Assembly (NCBI GenBank): GCA_003139095.1
Contig: PLHW01000074.1
Location: 1-64,000 of the forward strand
From: Acidobacteriaceae bacterium
Lineage (GTDB): Bacteria > Acidobacteriota > Terriglobia > Terriglobales > Acidobacteriaceae
Length of the DNA stretch: 64,000 bases
Direction of reading: 5' to 3'
Of this stretch, positions 1-10,012 are shown one piece after another. A program made the position numbers and the translations under genes. Position 1 is the stretch's first letter. Each line of letters begins with the position of its first letter. The notes beneath the pieces were generated by a model. It did no database searches. It was not told where the DNA came from and saw only the letters and a list, made by a program, of their open reading frames with translations.

Positions 1-1
1 C

Positions 2-754
2 TATATTATGCGAATGTCAATAGAAGGAAAGGTTTTGGGGTTGCGGTTGCAGTTTCCGCGCTGGGGCAAAGACAAGCTGGCGGTTCTTCTGCGCCGCCAG
101 CAGTTGCCGGTTTCGACTTCCATGGTGGGCCGTATTCTCAGGCAGCTCAAGCGGCAAGGCCGGCTGGTCGAACCGCCGCGCACCGGCGTTCCGGGATCGC
201 GCCGCGCGCTGCGGCCGCGTCCGTATGCGGTGCGCAAACCCAAGCAGTACGCAGTGTTTGCGCCCGGCGACTTGGTCGAGGTCGATACCGTGGACGTGCG
301 TCCGGTGCCGGGCGTAGCCTTCAAACAGTTCACCGCCCGCGACGTGATCTCGCGTTGGGATGTGATCCAAGCCCACGCGCGCGCCACCGCCCAGACCGCA
401 ACTCAGTTCCTCACGACTTTGCAACACCGTATGCCGTTTCCGATTCGCGCTGTCCAGGTCGATGGTGGAAGCGAGTTCGCGGCTGAGTTCGAACAAGCCT
501 GCCAGCAACGCGGCCTCCACCTGTTCGTGCTCCCGCCCCGCTCGCCCAAACTCAACGGCGCCGTCGAACGCGCCAACCGCACCCCTACCGAGGAGTTCTA
601 TCAGGTCACGCCCTGCTCGCTGCAGATGAACAAGCTCAATCGCGAACTGCGCCAGTGGGAAAAGATCTACAACACCGTACGCCCTCACCAGGCCCTCGGC
701 TATCGAACCCCGCTCCAGTTCCTGCGCCAGTACCCATCCCAACGAAAGGAATGA
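2..754 (+). mobile_element. IS transposase, DDE integrase core, 5' end outside the window
   Basis: The frame is open from the window edge, so the N-terminal DNA-binding part is probably missing; the first internal ATG is at 8. The visible protein has an integrase catalytic core of the rve type: first Asp in VEVDTVDV, second Asp in VQVDGGSEF and Glu in NGAVERANR, followed by the usual tail YNTVRPHQALGYRTP. It would cut and join the ends of its own element. The IS481/IS3-like group is the best family guess. The DDE residues are all present, so this copy may be functional, but neither end of the element can be defined because the left end is off the window. Confidence 0.85.
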
Positions 755-837
755 AATGTGTCACCCATCCACTGGACGAGTACAGGCGCTTGACCCTCGG
801 CGAAATTGGCGACTAGACTCCAGCGGTGGGGTGCTTC

Positions 838-2496
838 ATGCGAAAACTAGTGGGGTTGAGGTGTGCGGCTGGGGCGCGTTTGGCGGGTTGCGTTCTGACA
901 TTTGTATTTGTGGCGGCGTTCTGCTTTGTGGCCTTTGCCGACGAAGGTCATCACGACGAGCTTAGCGAGCAACAATTGGGCACGGTGCATTTCCCTGTTT
1001 CCTGCACGCCCGAGGCGCAGAAAACTTTTGAGAGAGGCGTGGCGCTGCTGCATTCGTTCTGGTACGAGGAGGCGGAGAAGACGTTTGCAGAGGCGGAGAA
1101 GCAGGACGCGAAGTGCGCGATGGCGCACTGGGGCGTGGCGATGAGCTTGTGGCACCAGCTTTGGGATCAGCCGGATGCGGCGACGGTGCAGCGCGGGGCG
1201 GAGGAATTGAAAAAAGCGCGGAAGCTGAAAGCGCCGACTGCGCGGGAGCACGATTACATTGCGGCGCTCGGTGCGTTCTACTCCACCAACAAAAAGCTGG
1301 ATCATGAAGCGCGCGCGAAAGCGTATTCGGACGCGATGGAAAAGGTGTATGAGCGCTATGGCGTCGAGGCCACGCCGCAGGATCATGAAGCGGCGGCGTT
1401 TTATGCGTTGTCACTACTGGCCGCGGAGCCGGACAATGACACGACGTTTGCGAATCGCAAGAAGGCGGGAGCCGTGCTGGAAAAATTGTTTGAGACGGAG
1501 CCCAACCATCCGGGGATCGCACATTATTTAATCCACACCTACGACAAGCCGCAACTGGCGCAGCTTGGACTGCCGGCGGCGCGACGTTACGCGCAGGTTG
1601 CGCCGGCGGCTCCGCATGCGCTGCACATGCCGTCGCACATTTTTGCGCGCGTGGGAGATTGGCCGGACGACATTCAGTCGAACCTGGCGTCAATCGCGGC
1701 GACGCGCAAGACGGCGGCGATGCACATGGGCGGCGAGGGGCATCAGTTTCACGCGATGGATTTTCTGATTTACGCGTATCTACAGAGCGGGCAGGAGGAC
1801 GAGGCGGCGAAGTGGATCGAGGAGGTGAAGAGCATGCCGGCGATGAAGATGGCGGGCTCGGATATGCGCGCGTTTGCGATGGCGAAATTTCCGGCGATGT
1901 ATGCGCTGGAGATGCACCGGTGGCCGAAGGCGGCGAAGCTGGAGGTAATGGCGTCGGCTGAGGCGGGCGATCGCGCGTACACGTATTGGGCGAAGGCGAT
2001 TGGCAGTGTGCGCAGCGGCGATGAGGCGGCGGCGAAAAAGGATCTGGCGGAAATCGATGCGATCCACAAAGATTTTGTCGCCAAGCACAAAAAATATCAG
2101 GCCGAATATGCGGAGCAGCTTCAGCAGGAGGCGGAGGCTTGGGTGCTGCACGGAGAGGGCAAGGATGACGATGCGACCGCATTGCTGCGCAAAGTTGCCG
2201 ACCATGAAGATGCGGTAGGCGAGGAGCAGACGTCGATGCCGGCGCGCGAGATGCTGGCGGACATGCTGGCCGAAATGCACCGTCCAGAGCAGGCTTTGGC
2301 GGAGTATCGGGCGGACTTGAAATTCAATCCGAAACGTTTCAACGGGCTTTACGGCGCGGCGCAAGCGGCAGAGATGGCGGGACAGGCTTCCGCGGCAAGC
2401 GAGTACTACGCGTTGCTGGTGAAGACTTGCGAAGGTGGGAGCTCGACGCGGCCGGAGTTGGCAAAGGCAAAGCAAGCGGTGGTGGCGCGGCAGTGA
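838..2496 (+). CDS. exported tetratricopeptide-repeat protein, function unknown
   Basis: The protein has 552 residues. A signal peptide covers about residues 1-30 (MRKLVG, then a hydrophobic stretch ending VAFA). The rest is alpha-helical with degenerate TPR units, for example FWYEEAEKTFAEAEKQDAKC, and a C-terminal unit around LAEYRADLKFNP. His-containing stretches (HYLIHTYDKP, HALHMPSHIF) stand out and could bind metal, but this is inference. A GTG at 826 would add four residues; ATG at 838 is preferred because the G-rich GGTGGGG lies just before it. The gene lies alone, just after the insertion element and convergent with the LPS operon. A role in periplasmic protein binding is plausible but not shown. 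Confidence 0.8.
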   Translation: MRKLVGLRCAAGARLAGCVLTFVFVAAFCFVAFADEGHHDELSEQQLGTVHFPVSCTPEAQKTFERGVALLHSFWYEEAEKTFAEAEKQDAKCAMAHWGVAMSLWHQLWDQPDAATVQRGAEELKKARKLKAPTAREHDYIAALGAFYSTNKKLDHEARAKAYSDAMEKVYERYGVEATPQDHEAAAFYALSLLAAEPDNDTTFANRKKAGAVLEKLFETEPNHPGIAHYLIHTYDKPQLAQLGLPAARRYAQVAPAAPHALHMPSHIFARVGDWPDDIQSNLASIAATRKTAAMHMGGEGHQFHAMDFLIYAYLQSGQEDEAAKWIEEVKSMPAMKMAGSDMRAFAMAKFPAMYALEMHRWPKAAKLEVMASAEAGDRAYTYWAKAIGSVRSGDEAAAKKDLAEIDAIHKDFVAKHKKYQAEYAEQLQQEAEAWVLHGEGKDDDATALLRKVADHEDAVGEEQTSMPAREMLADMLAEMHRPEQALAEYRADLKFNPKRFNGLYGAAQAAEMAGQASAASEYYALLVKTCEGGSSTRPELAKAKQAVVARQ

Positions 2497-2536
2497 GCGG
2501 GCGTCCGCGCTACTTCCGAAGCTAGACAGCGGCGGC

Positions 2537-3439
2537 TTATTTTTCGATGCGCTGAAGGCGGAACAATAACGTGCCCCATCCCAGCTTGGCGCGCATTTGG
2601 ATGGGGATGTGGTTCGCGTCGTCGGAGTACCAGACCCAGACTTTGCCCTTGGATTGCAGCGGGCCGGAGGTGGCTTCGGCGGTGACCAGCAGGGCGGAAA
2701 AATTGCCGACCGGAACTTTGACGCGCTCGCGCTTCTCGACCGTGGCTCGGACGATGGTGGTCTTGCCATCGCTGATAGGGAACTCGTAGGTTGCGCCGAG
2801 TTGCAGAGGGAGAGACTGGAGATAGTAAAAGCCGGTGATCACGTCGGTGGCGCAAGCGGGCAGGTCGTTTTCAACGCTCTTGTTTTCGCCGGTCTTCAGA
2901 TTCTTTTCCTCGAGCACACTTTTCTTGCGCGCGTAATCGAAGCGAATGGAAGTTTCGCGTTTGTGGGAGCCCTCTTCGCTATGCTTGACAATCGAGAGCG
3001 AGCAAAAGGTGCGCGGATCGAAAGTCGCTTCGAAGTGGTCGTGCACGGGGAAGATGACGTTGACTGCGCCCTGCGATTCAGCGGTCGCGATGACTTTGCG
3101 ATTGTTGCCCGCCGCTTCCATTTTCACGACGCCGGTGCCGGCGGAGATCAGATGCCACTCCGCCGCATAGACGTAACCCTGACTATCGGGAAAAGGATAG
3201 TTGGGGCGGGGCGGCACGACGACGGGATCGGCTGCGCTAATTGAGGCTGTGGGCGCGGGTAGCTGGGTGGGCGCTGGCTGGCTCGCAGTTTGGCTGAAGA
3301 TGAGATTCGGAGCGGGCGCACATCCCATCACGGCAAGCGCGAGAATGCCACGGCAGGCTTGGCACGCGAGGCGATGGCGAAGAGTCGACAACTTTGATCC
3401 CGGTCGAAGAATACGTGCAACCCCACGGCAGACTACCAC
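2537..3439 (-). CDS. DUF3108 domain protein, probable lipoprotein
   Basis: The protein has 300 residues. From about residue 75 it matches the DUF3108 family, a periplasmic beta-rich domain often found near LPS genes in Gram-negative bacteria. Signature stretches include AEWHLISAGTG, DVITGFYYLQSLPL and a C-terminal WYSDDANHIPIQM. The N-terminus has a hydrophobic segment ending in VMGC, which could serve as a lipobox, so the protein is likely anchored to a membrane. It starts 2 bp after the stop of the methyltransferase gene, so it is the last gene of the LPS operon on this strand. The family has no assigned enzyme activity; a role in envelope assembly is inferred from context. Confidence 0.8.
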   Translation of the reverse strand: MVVCRGVARILRPGSKLSTLRHRLACQACRGILALAVMGCAPAPNLIFSQTASQPAPTQLPAPTASISAADPVVVPPRPNYPFPDSQGYVYAAEWHLISAGTGVVKMEAAGNNRKVIATAESQGAVNVIFPVHDHFEATFDPRTFCSLSIVKHSEEGSHKRETSIRFDYARKKSVLEEKNLKTGENKSVENDLPACATDVITGFYYLQSLPLQLGATYEFPISDGKTTIVRATVEKRERVKVPVGNFSALLVTAEATSGPLQSKGKVWVWYSDDANHIPIQMRAKLGWGTLLFRLQRIEK

Positions 3440-3440
3440 A

Positions 3441-4103
3441 CTAAACTGCGATGAGCTTAATGATAAGGACGATCAGCATGACAGCACAACCGATGGTTGC
3501 CTGGTATTCGCGGTGCTTCCAAAAGCGCGTGGAGGAATAGGCGGCGCTGGAGTCGCCGTAGGGTGTGAGGCGGGGGAAGAGCCGCGGAACGTGCCTGGCG
3601 TAATCGTCGTAACCGGGGAAGGTTCGGCGGAGGTAGCGCTCTTCCGCGGCGATGACCGGCACATAAATAAGGACCAACATCAAGACCAGGATCGCGACGA
3701 TCCACCAACTGCGCGCCGCGATGGCGAAACCGGTGGCGAGCAGAAACGAACCGAGGTACAGCGGGTTGCGGGTGTAGGCATAAGGGCCGGAGATCGTCAG
3801 TTCCTTGTCTTTTTGTACGTGCCCGGAAGCGAGGGCGCGGAGCAGCAGGCCGGGGAACATGACGAGCGATCCCGCAATGAGCGACGACCGCGTGGGATGG
3901 GCGAGCCACACAAAGACGAGCGCGGAGAGAAATCCGACGGGCACGCGAATGCGGCGGGCAATGCGAGCCCAGGTGTCACGGGCGGAAGGCGCGGGTTGTG
4001 GGGCTTCGCTCAAATTTGTGGCTCGCTTTTGTGGCTCGCTAGTTTCGCTAATTCGATTTCGATAGTAAGGCCGCGACTCTCCGATTACAGGAGAATGGAT
4101 CAC
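3441..4103 (-). CDS. isoprenylcysteine carboxyl methyltransferase/PEMT-like membrane protein
   Basis: The protein has 220 residues if read from GTG at 4103, which overlaps the stop of the heptosyltransferase gene by 4 bp (GTGA); an open frame extends further upstream but would lie inside that gene. Four to five hydrophobic segments are visible. The motif SGPYAYTRNPLYLGS followed by EERYLRRTFPGYDDY is the signature of the ICMT/phospholipid methyltransferase superfamily, which uses S-adenosylmethionine at the membrane. The substrate cannot be told from sequence. Its place between heptose genes and DUF3108 hints at a lipid or LPS-related substrate. Confidence 0.75.
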   Translation of the reverse strand: MIHSPVIGESRPYYRNRISETSEPQKRATNLSEAPQPAPSARDTWARIARRIRVPVGFLSALVFVWLAHPTRSSLIAGSLVMFPGLLLRALASGHVQKDKELTISGPYAYTRNPLYLGSFLLATGFAIAARSWWIVAILVLMLVLIYVPVIAAEERYLRRTFPGYDDYARHVPRLFPRLTPYGDSSAAYSSTRFWKHREYQATIGCAVMLIVLIIKLIAV

Positions 4104-5221
4104 CGCTCGCGCAAAAGTTTGCGCGCGGCTGCGACGACTTCCTCCGGCGTAATTTCCAGCAGGCCCTGCTCGGGCGCCTGATGGCGGGAGTGGTCGGTCA
4201 TGCTGATGGCGCTGCGCAAAACAATCGATCTCGTGCCAAAAGGCCCGTTGCGCACGGGATTCGTGGGCCCGAAGATTGCGACCACCGGAATCTTGAGTGC
4301 AGCGGCGAGATGCATGGGCCCGGTATCGCCGCCGATGAAAAGGCTTGCGCGCCGCGTAATCGAAATCAGCTCGGTAATGGAGCACGAAACTTTCTGTGCC
4401 GCGCCTTCGCTGGCCGCCTCAACTCCGCTGGCGAGTTCTTCTTCGCCGGGGCCGTAGTTAACGAGCGACCGAATTCCGTCCTGCGCCAGTTCGCGCGCGA
4501 CAATTCCGTAGCGCGCGATCGGCCACTGCTTGGCTCCCCAACCCGCGCCCGGATTCAAGATAGCGAAATCACCGAGATTGGCGGTTAGGCCAGCCGCCTT
4601 GTGCTCGGCGTCGGAGTCCACCGGGAACTCGACGTGAAGTTGCGCCGGCATGCTCGCCGCCGGCATCGGATCGAAACGAGACGCGCCCGGGCGGGCAATC
4701 ACCGCTCGAGCCAGGTCGAGGGCCTGCTCGACAACATGCTTGCCGGTGGTTTGAATCTGCCGCGTGTAGAACATGCTGGCGGCATTCTCACGCGGCTGCG
4801 CATCACCGTACAACACCGTCGCCGCCGACCAGCGCGCAAGCAGAGCGGAGCGCACCGCGCCCTGAAAATCGATGGCCACATCATATTGGACGCCGCGCAA
4901 TTCGCTCACACCGGCAGCCGTCTGCTGCCAGGTGTGGAAGGCGAATGGCGCGCGCCGAAGTTCGGCGACGTTCACGGTGTGAACCCGGTCGACGAGCGGA
5001 CGCTCGGGGGAGCGGCGCCCAGAGCGCGGATAGCGCAATGTGCATAAGAGTTCCGCCCACCGCTCCTCGATGAGCCAGCCGAGCGTGGCATACGGAAACG
5101 CGGCGCGCAGAGCCGTAACCGCGGGCAGCGTATGAATAATGTCTCCCATCGCACTGAGCCGCACGACGAGGATACTTTCGGGCCCCGCGGCGCTTGCGGA
5201 CTGTGGAGAGGGGACGCTCAT
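4100..5221 (-). CDS. waaC: ADP-heptose:LPS heptosyltransferase, GT9 family
   Basis: The protein has 373 residues, the usual GT9 length. The N-terminus [19 protein letters not shown] is the typical acceptor-domain start of heptosyltransferase I, and the second Rossmann domain carries [12 protein letters not shown] and [14 protein letters not shown], the ADP-heptose binding part. It transfers heptose onto Kdo of the LPS inner core at the cytoplasmic face of the inner membrane. The start overlaps the stop of the adenylyltransferase gene by 4 bp (ATGA), so the two are translationally coupled. WaaC versus a later heptosyltransferase cannot be separated with certainty, but WaaC is favoured by the N-terminal motif. 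Confidence 0.88.
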   Translation of the reverse strand: MSVPSPQSASAAGPESILVVRLSAMGDIIHTLPAVTALRAAFPYATLGWLIEERWAELLCTLRYPRSGRRSPERPLVDRVHTVNVAELRRAPFAFHTWQQTAAGVSELRGVQYDVAIDFQGAVRSALLARWSAATVLYGDAQPRENAASMFYTRQIQTTGKHVVEQALDLARAVIARPGASRFDPMPAASMPAQLHVEFPVDSDAEHKAAGLTANLGDFAILNPGAGWGAKQWPIARYGIVARELAQDGIRSLVNYGPGEEELASGVEAASEGAAQKVSCSITELISITRRASLFIGGDTGPMHLAAALKIPVVAIFGPTNPVRNGPFGTRSIVLRSAISMTDHSRHQAPEQGLLEITPEEVVAAARKLLRER

Positions 5222-5799
5222 CTACGCGGTCTCGTCGGCTTCGGCCGTTTCAGCGAGCGAATAATGTCTGTGGCGGAATGATTTTTGGGATCGCCGACGA
5301 TAACGACGCGACCTCCGCAGGCCTCGACCTCGGCGTGTTCGGGAACGCTCACGGGAGTGTAGTCCGTTCCCTTGGCATGAAAGTCGGGACGAATTTCGCG
5401 AACGAGCGCGCGCACGTCTTTCTCGGTGAATATGACGACCGCATCGACATCGGCGAGCGCGGCAAGAATTTCGGCGCGCTCTTTGGCGGGCATGAGCGGG
5501 CGTCCCGGGCCTTTTAATGCGCGCACGGACCGGTCGCTATTGACCGCAACCAGGAGTTTGCCGCCGAGTTCGCGGGCGGCGCGCAGATAGCGAATGTGGC
5601 CGACGTGGAGAAGATCGAAGCATCCGTTGGCAAGCGTGATGCGCTCACCCGCGCGGCGCCAGGCTCTTACGCGCTTTTGCAGTTGCGCGCGCGAAATAAC
5701 TTTTGATTGGGCCGGCTTATTCAACGGATGATGCGCTCGATGAATTGTGTGGCGGGAGCATTGCTCAATGCTCACGCGCGACTGGCGGCGCTTTTCCAA
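5218..5799 (-). CDS. hldE2/rfaE2: D-glycero-beta-D-manno-heptose 1-phosphate adenylyltransferase
   Basis: The protein has 193 residues from ATG at 5799, or 185 from GTG at 5775; the GTG start would overlap the kinase gene by only 11 bp and is the more likely one. The nucleotidyltransferase motif [17 protein letters not shown] (with the HxGH signature) and the [16 protein letters not shown] stretch match the C-terminal half of E. coli HldE. It makes ADP-heptose from heptose-1-phosphate and ATP. Here the kinase and adenylyltransferase are separate genes rather than a fusion. Confidence 0.9.
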   Translation of the reverse strand: MEKRRQSRVSIEQCSRHTIHRAHHPLNKPAQSKVISRAQLQKRVRAWRRAGERITLANGCFDLLHVGHIRYLRAARELGGKLLVAVNSDRSVRALKGPGRPLMPAKERAEILAALADVDAVVIFTEKDVRALVREIRPDFHAKGTDYTPVSVPEHAEVEACGGRVVIVGDPKNHSATDIIRSLKRPKPTRPRR

Positions 5800-6799
5800 G
5801 AGCCTCCAGAAGTTCCTGCTGAGTGACGGTGGCCGTGCCGCGCTTCATGACTACGAGGCCGCCGGCATAATTCGCGAGATGAGCCGCCTCTTCGGCGGTT
5901 GCGCCCGCGGCCAGCGCGGCGGAAAAAGTTGCGATGACCGTGTCACCCGCGCCGGTGACGTCCGCCACCTCATCGCCACCGAAGATGGGAATGTCGACTG
6001 GTTTGTGGCGGCGCGGGAATACGACCATGCCATCCTTGCCGCGCGTGATGAGAAGCGATTCCAGTTTCATCTCGCCGGCAATCTGCTCGCCGGCGGCGAG
6101 CAGCCGATCCCAGTCGTCTCCGATGCGAATGGCGAGAGCGTCTTCCACCTCCGATTCGTTGGGCGTCGCCGCCGTGATGCCGGTGAACTCCAGCATGCGA
6201 TAGCGGGAATCAAGCATGACGGGAACTTTTTCCAGGCTTCGCTTCTCGCGGATGGCATTGAGCAATGCCGGAGTGGCGGCGCCATAGCCGTAATCGGAAA
6301 CGACGAGCGCATCGGAGGCGCGGCCGTACTCGCGGGCGGCGAGGACAAGTTCGCGACGCAGGTGGGAGTTCGGGCCTTCTGTGGGTTCGCTGTCGAGGCG
6401 CACAACCTGCTGCCCCGCGGTGTGCGCGAAGCCTGCTAGAATGCGGGTTTTTGTGACGGTGGGATAGCTCTTGTCTTTCAGCACTCCGCTGACCGGAATT
6501 CGCTTATGCCGGAAGGCGCGCAAGAGCAGCTTGCCCGCTTCATCGTCGCCGACAATGCCAACCGGCAACACGTCGACGCCGAGGTCCGCGAGATTATAGA
6601 TGGCGTTGGCGCCGCCGCCGGGAACCACCTTGCGATCGCGGTGCTTCAAGATGAGCACGGGCGCTTCACGCGAGACGCGGGAGATTTCGCCGAAGACGAA
6701 TTGGTCGGCGACCAGATCCGCAAGCACAGTGATCGTGACTTTGGGGAACGACTCCACCACTTTTCGCAGGCGATCGTTTTCTCTGCCGAGCTTTGTCAT
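5765..6799 (-). CDS. hldE1/rfaE1: D-glycero-beta-D-manno-heptose-7-phosphate kinase
   Basis: The protein has 344 residues from ATG at 6799 (MTKLGREN). The open frame reaches back to 6922, but that part overlaps the end of lpxK and shows no family similarity. PfkB-type features are clear: [15 protein letters not shown] near the sugar-binding region, and the C-terminal signature [16 protein letters not shown] with the catalytic Asp. It phosphorylates heptose-7-phosphate at C1 ahead of the adenylyltransferase encoded next. The frame shift between the two genes and their 11-35 bp overlap suggest coupled translation. Confidence 0.9.
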   Translation of the reverse strand: MTKLGRENDRLRKVVESFPKVTITVLADLVADQFVFGEISRVSREAPVLILKHRDRKVVPGGGANAIYNLADLGVDVLPVGIVGDDEAGKLLLRAFRHKRIPVSGVLKDKSYPTVTKTRILAGFAHTAGQQVVRLDSEPTEGPNSHLRRELVLAAREYGRASDALVVSDYGYGAATPALLNAIREKRSLEKVPVMLDSRYRMLEFTGITAATPNESEVEDALAIRIGDDWDRLLAAGEQIAGEMKLESLLITRGKDGMVVFPRRHKPVDIPIFGGDEVADVTGAGDTVIATFSAALAAGATAEEAAHLANYAGGLVVMKRGTATVTQQELLEALGKAPPVAREH

Positions 6800-6878
6800 C
6801 GGTTCGTTCGATTCCAGATGGACGGGCGGTCGCGCAGCCAAACATCCGCGCGTCCAAATTCTCGCACTGGAGATTTTC

Positions 6879-7823
6879 TCACGAGCGGAGCTTCCTCTTA
6901 TTGATTCTGTCGAGAATGGCATCCAGAACGCCAGCGGGATTGTCCAGGGTCAGGCGGAGTTCCGCGACGATCAGTGGCTGGAGAAGGTGCGCGTTTGGCG
7001 CCAGGTTAATAGCATCTTTTTGAGTGGTTACAAAGCCATCGGCTGAGCGGTTGCGGCGAGCGTCGATCAGCGACTGAATGTCGTTCGGTCCGTAGACGTG
7101 GTGATCGCGAAAAACAATTTCTGCGGCGGGCGAGATTCCGGCGGCGCGGACCTGCGCGAAAAACTGCGCGGGGCGGGCGATCCCGCAGAAGACGACCGGT
7201 GACTGGGGCGCGGCGGGGATGACGATGTCGCGCCGCATTCGCCATACGAGTTTTCCGGACAACGCCGCGTGATTCGAAGAAAATTCGGCGGGGAGCGCGA
7301 CGGCGTCGGCGCGCGCGAGCGCGGACAATGGCTCTCGCAGACGCCCCGCGGGGATGAGGCGATCCTCGAAGTCATGGGCCGTCATGAGCACGATGTCGAA
7401 GTCGCGCGCGACGGAACGGTGCTGAAAACCATCGTCCAGAATATGAAGCTGCGTCTCGAATTTTTCCTCGGCGAGTTTGCCCGCTTCATAACGACTCTCG
7501 CCTACGATCACGGGGACGCGAAGGCGGCGCGCGATCAGGAGCGGCTCATCGCCAAAATCCGCGGGAGAGCCATCGGGATCGACGATCAGGGCGCCGCGAG
7601 TTTTGCGGCCATAACCGCGCGAGAGCACATCGAAGGGAACGCCGCGCGCCTGAAGCAATTCGCCGAGGGCGATGACGAACGGAGTCTTGCCCGCGCCGCC
7701 AGCGGACAAATTTCCGACGCTGACGACCGGACGATTGAGCCGCCGGGACCTGAGCACGCCGCGATCGAAGAGCGAATTGCGCGCGGCGGTGACGCCGCGA
7801 TAGATGGCAGCCAGCGGATTCAT
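6879..7823 (-). CDS. lpxK: tetraacyldisaccharide 4'-kinase
   Basis: The protein has 314 residues, normal for LpxK. A Walker-A-like loop lies in VGNLSAGGAGKTPFV, followed by DVLSRGYGRKTRG and ILDDGFQHRSVARDFDIVL, all family hallmarks. It adds the 4'-phosphate to the lipid A disaccharide at the inner membrane. Its ATG overlaps the stop of waaA by 4 bp (ATGA). The heptose kinase gene starts 80 bp after its stop; no promoter is evident in that gap, so co-transcription is likely. Confidence 0.92.
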   Translation of the reverse strand: MNPLAAIYRGVTAARNSLFDRGVLRSRRLNRPVVSVGNLSAGGAGKTPFVIALGELLQARGVPFDVLSRGYGRKTRGALIVDPDGSPADFGDEPLLIARRLRVPVIVGESRYEAGKLAEEKFETQLHILDDGFQHRSVARDFDIVLMTAHDFEDRLIPAGRLREPLSALARADAVALPAEFSSNHAALSGKLVWRMRRDIVIPAAPQSPVVFCGIARPAQFFAQVRAAGISPAAEIVFRDHHVYGPNDIQSLIDARRNRSADGFVTTQKDAINLAPNAHLLQPLIVAELRLTLDNPAGVLDAILDRINKRKLRS

Positions 7824-9130
7824 CGCGCCGTCCTCGCCGAGGCAGCGTTCGGCTTCGGCTTTGACATCAAGTCGACGAGCGCACTGACGGTCCGCGTTGT
7901 CGCACCTCGTTGCGATTCGAGCGCGGCCAGCGCGTTGGCGCCGAGGGTCGCGCGCTCAGTTGGGTTTTCAATCAGCTCCATGAAAACCAGCGCCAGTTCT
8001 GCCATTCCAACCACTCGCACGGCATTGCGGCTGAGGAAGAACTCGACGATCTCGCGAAAATTCTCGTAATGATTGCCGGTAACGACGGGAACTCCGTAGA
8101 GCGCGGGCTCGAGAATGTTGTGCCCGCCGCGGGGAACGAGGCTTCCGCCAACGAACGCAATGGTGGCCAGCGAATAAATGGCGGCGAGTTCGCCAATGCT
8201 ATCGAGCAAGAACACGCTGCCGGCGAGGGATTCGCCGCCCCAGAGGGAGCGACGGCACATACGAAAGCCGAGTTCCCCGATCATAGATACAACCGCGGCG
8301 AAGCGCTCGGGATGGCGTGGGGCGAGAATCAAGATTGCTTTTGGATGGGTCGGGAGGATGTTGCGAAACGCCGAGAGCAACAGGCCTTCTTCGTTTTCGA
8401 GCGTGCTGCCGCAAACGAGGACGGGAGTTGCATGTTCCTGATCGAAGGCCGCGCGCAGGCTGGAGACGATGACGGGCGCGGGCGGCGGAGCGACATCGAA
8501 CTTCAGGTTGCCGACGACGGCGGCCTTTGCGGGACTTGCGCCAATTTCTATGAGTCGGCGACGATCCTCTTCGGTTTGCGTCAGGAAGAGGTCGACGTTG
8601 GACAGAACTTTGGGGAGCCAAAAATGCAACCGTTTGTAGCCGGGAAGCGAACGGTCGGAAATGCGGCAGTTGATGACGGCGATGCGCGCGCCGCTTTGCC
8701 GGGCGAGGCGAAGGAAGTTTGGCCAGAACTCGGTTTCGGCGAGGACGCACATTTCGGGGCGCAGCGCGTTGAAGTAGGGGCGCAAGGCGAACGCAAAATC
8801 CAAGGGGAAGTAAAAGACGTTCCCGGCGCCAAACTTGCGGGCTGCCAGCTTTTGGCCGGTGCTGGTCGTGGTCGAGACGAGCACGCGGTGCGCGGGAAAT
8901 TCGCGACGCAGCGCATCGATGACCGACGACGATGCCACAACTTCGCCAACCGAGACGGCGTGAACCCAGATTGTGCGCTCGCCTTTGAGGCGGGCAATGT
9001 GCGAAGGGACAGCGCCGAAGCGCTGCCGCAAACCGGCGCGATACTTGCCATGCCGCAACATCTGCAATAGCCAGTACGGCAGAGTGACCAGCAGGAAAAG
9101 CGCCAGCAGCGCACTGTAAAGCGCAACCAT
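7820..9130 (-). CDS. waaA: 3-deoxy-D-manno-octulosonic acid transferase
   Basis: The protein has 436 residues. It has an N-terminal membrane anchor (ALLALFLLVTLPYWLLQML), then the GT30 motifs WVHAVSVGEVVAS and VLVSTTTSTGQKLA, and in the C-terminal half AFVGGSLVPRGGHNILEPA. It transfers Kdo from CMP-Kdo to the lipid IVA precursor. It is the first gene of the LPS operon. A TAGAAT box lies at 9147-9142 on the minus strand, 11 nt before the ATG, so the leader would be only a few nucleotides long. It is divergent from the secreted protein at 9270. Confidence 0.92.
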   Translation of the reverse strand: MVALYSALLALFLLVTLPYWLLQMLRHGKYRAGLRQRFGAVPSHIARLKGERTIWVHAVSVGEVVASSSVIDALRREFPAHRVLVSTTTSTGQKLAARKFGAGNVFYFPLDFAFALRPYFNALRPEMCVLAETEFWPNFLRLARQSGARIAVINCRISDRSLPGYKRLHFWLPKVLSNVDLFLTQTEEDRRRLIEIGASPAKAAVVGNLKFDVAPPPAPVIVSSLRAAFDQEHATPVLVCGSTLENEEGLLLSAFRNILPTHPKAILILAPRHPERFAAVVSMIGELGFRMCRRSLWGGESLAGSVFLLDSIGELAAIYSLATIAFVGGSLVPRGGHNILEPALYGVPVVTGNHYENFREIVEFFLSRNAVRVVGMAELALVFMELIENPTERATLGANALAALESQRGATTRTVSALVDLMSKPKPNAASARTAR

Positions 9131-9141
9131 GAACGAAGTCC

Positions 9142-9147
9142 ATTCTA
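9142..9147 (-). promoter_or_regulatory. putative -10 box of the waaA operon
   Basis: TAGAAT on the minus strand, 11 nt before the waaA ATG. No convincing -35 box or Shine-Dalgarno is visible. Assigned from position and hexamer match only. Confidence 0.4.
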
Positions 9148-9257
9148 ATCGCCGGTGGATGATTCGCTGGGTTGCGGGGCGGCGAGGCGCTCAATCGCCG
9201 GGAGGAAATCGCCGGGCGACTCGTGCGAGCAGCCTTCGCGGCGGGTTCGACGCATCC

Positions 9258-9263
9258 TATAAT
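9258..9263 (+). promoter_or_regulatory. putative -10 box, leaderless start of the 9270 gene
   Basis: TATAAT ends 6 nt before the ATG at 9270 and no ribosome binding site is present, so the transcript would begin at or next to the start codon. Confidence 0.5.
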
Positions 9264-9269
9264 CCACGT

Positions 9270-9956
9270 ATGCATAAATGGCCTTTTGAGCGTGGACTGC
9301 TCGCTTGCTATCGTGCCGTGGTTCTGACTTCGGTTGTGCTTGCGTGCTTGAGCGCCAACGCGGCGAAAGAGTTCGCGATGCCCGAAGCTCATGCGGCGCG
9401 CACTTATCCGGCGCACGACGAACACACGAACGAGAAGATTACGGTTGCGGTCGATCCGTACGATGTGGAGTACAAAGCGTCGATCTTCAGCGTCAACTAC
9501 CGCAACTATGGAATGCTGCCGGTTTTCGTGGTGGTGACGAACGACGGCGATCAACCGGTTGCGCTGACCGACATGAAGGCGGAACTGGTTACGGTGGGAC
9601 GGACCAAGTTGTTGCCGGCGACGACCGAAGACCTGGTGCGGAGATTGTCGCATCCGACGCGCAGCGCGACAGGCGTGAATCCGCTGCCGATTCCGTTGCC
9701 TCGGCAGAGCAAAGTGAAAGGCGCGGTCAGCGCGAAGACGATGGACGAGATCGACCGCTCGCAATTCGAGGCGAAAGCTGTGGAACCGCACTCGACGGCG
9801 CGAGGATTTCTTTTCTTCGACGTTTCGGATGTATCCAATCCGCTGGCGGGCGCGAATTTCTATCTGACGGATCTGCACGATGCGAAGGGCAACGAGATTA
9901 TGTACTTCGAGATTCCGCTGGAGAAGTATTTGAGCGCGCCGCAGGAGAAACCGTGA
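9270..9956 (+). CDS. secreted protein of unknown function
   Basis: The protein has 228 residues from ATG at 9270, chosen because it opens a clean signal peptide (MHKWPFERG, then VVLTSVVLACLSANA) and because TATAAT lies just before it. The mature part looks beta-rich, with SIFSVNYRNYGMLPVFVVVTN resembling an immunoglobulin-like or DUF4352-type fold in which a conserved hydrophobic strand is followed by a loop. I do not recognise a named family. It is divergent from waaA and upstream of gatB. Confidence 0.7.
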   Translation: MHKWPFERGLLACYRAVVLTSVVLACLSANAAKEFAMPEAHAARTYPAHDEHTNEKITVAVDPYDVEYKASIFSVNYRNYGMLPVFVVVTNDGDQPVALTDMKAELVTVGRTKLLPATTEDLVRRLSHPTRSATGVNPLPIPLPRQSKVKGAVSAKTMDEIDRSQFEAKAVEPHSTARGFLFFDVSDVSNPLAGANFYLTDLHDAKGNEIMYFEIPLEKYLSAPQEKP

Positions 9957-10012
9957 GGGGCAAATGCGGTGCGGAACGCCGCGTGAGCGGCTCGGCGTAA
10001 TTGCGGGGCGGT

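Noticed and set aside
755-837. Right terminal inverted repeat of the insertion element
   Set aside because: Without the left end no inverted repeat can be shown.
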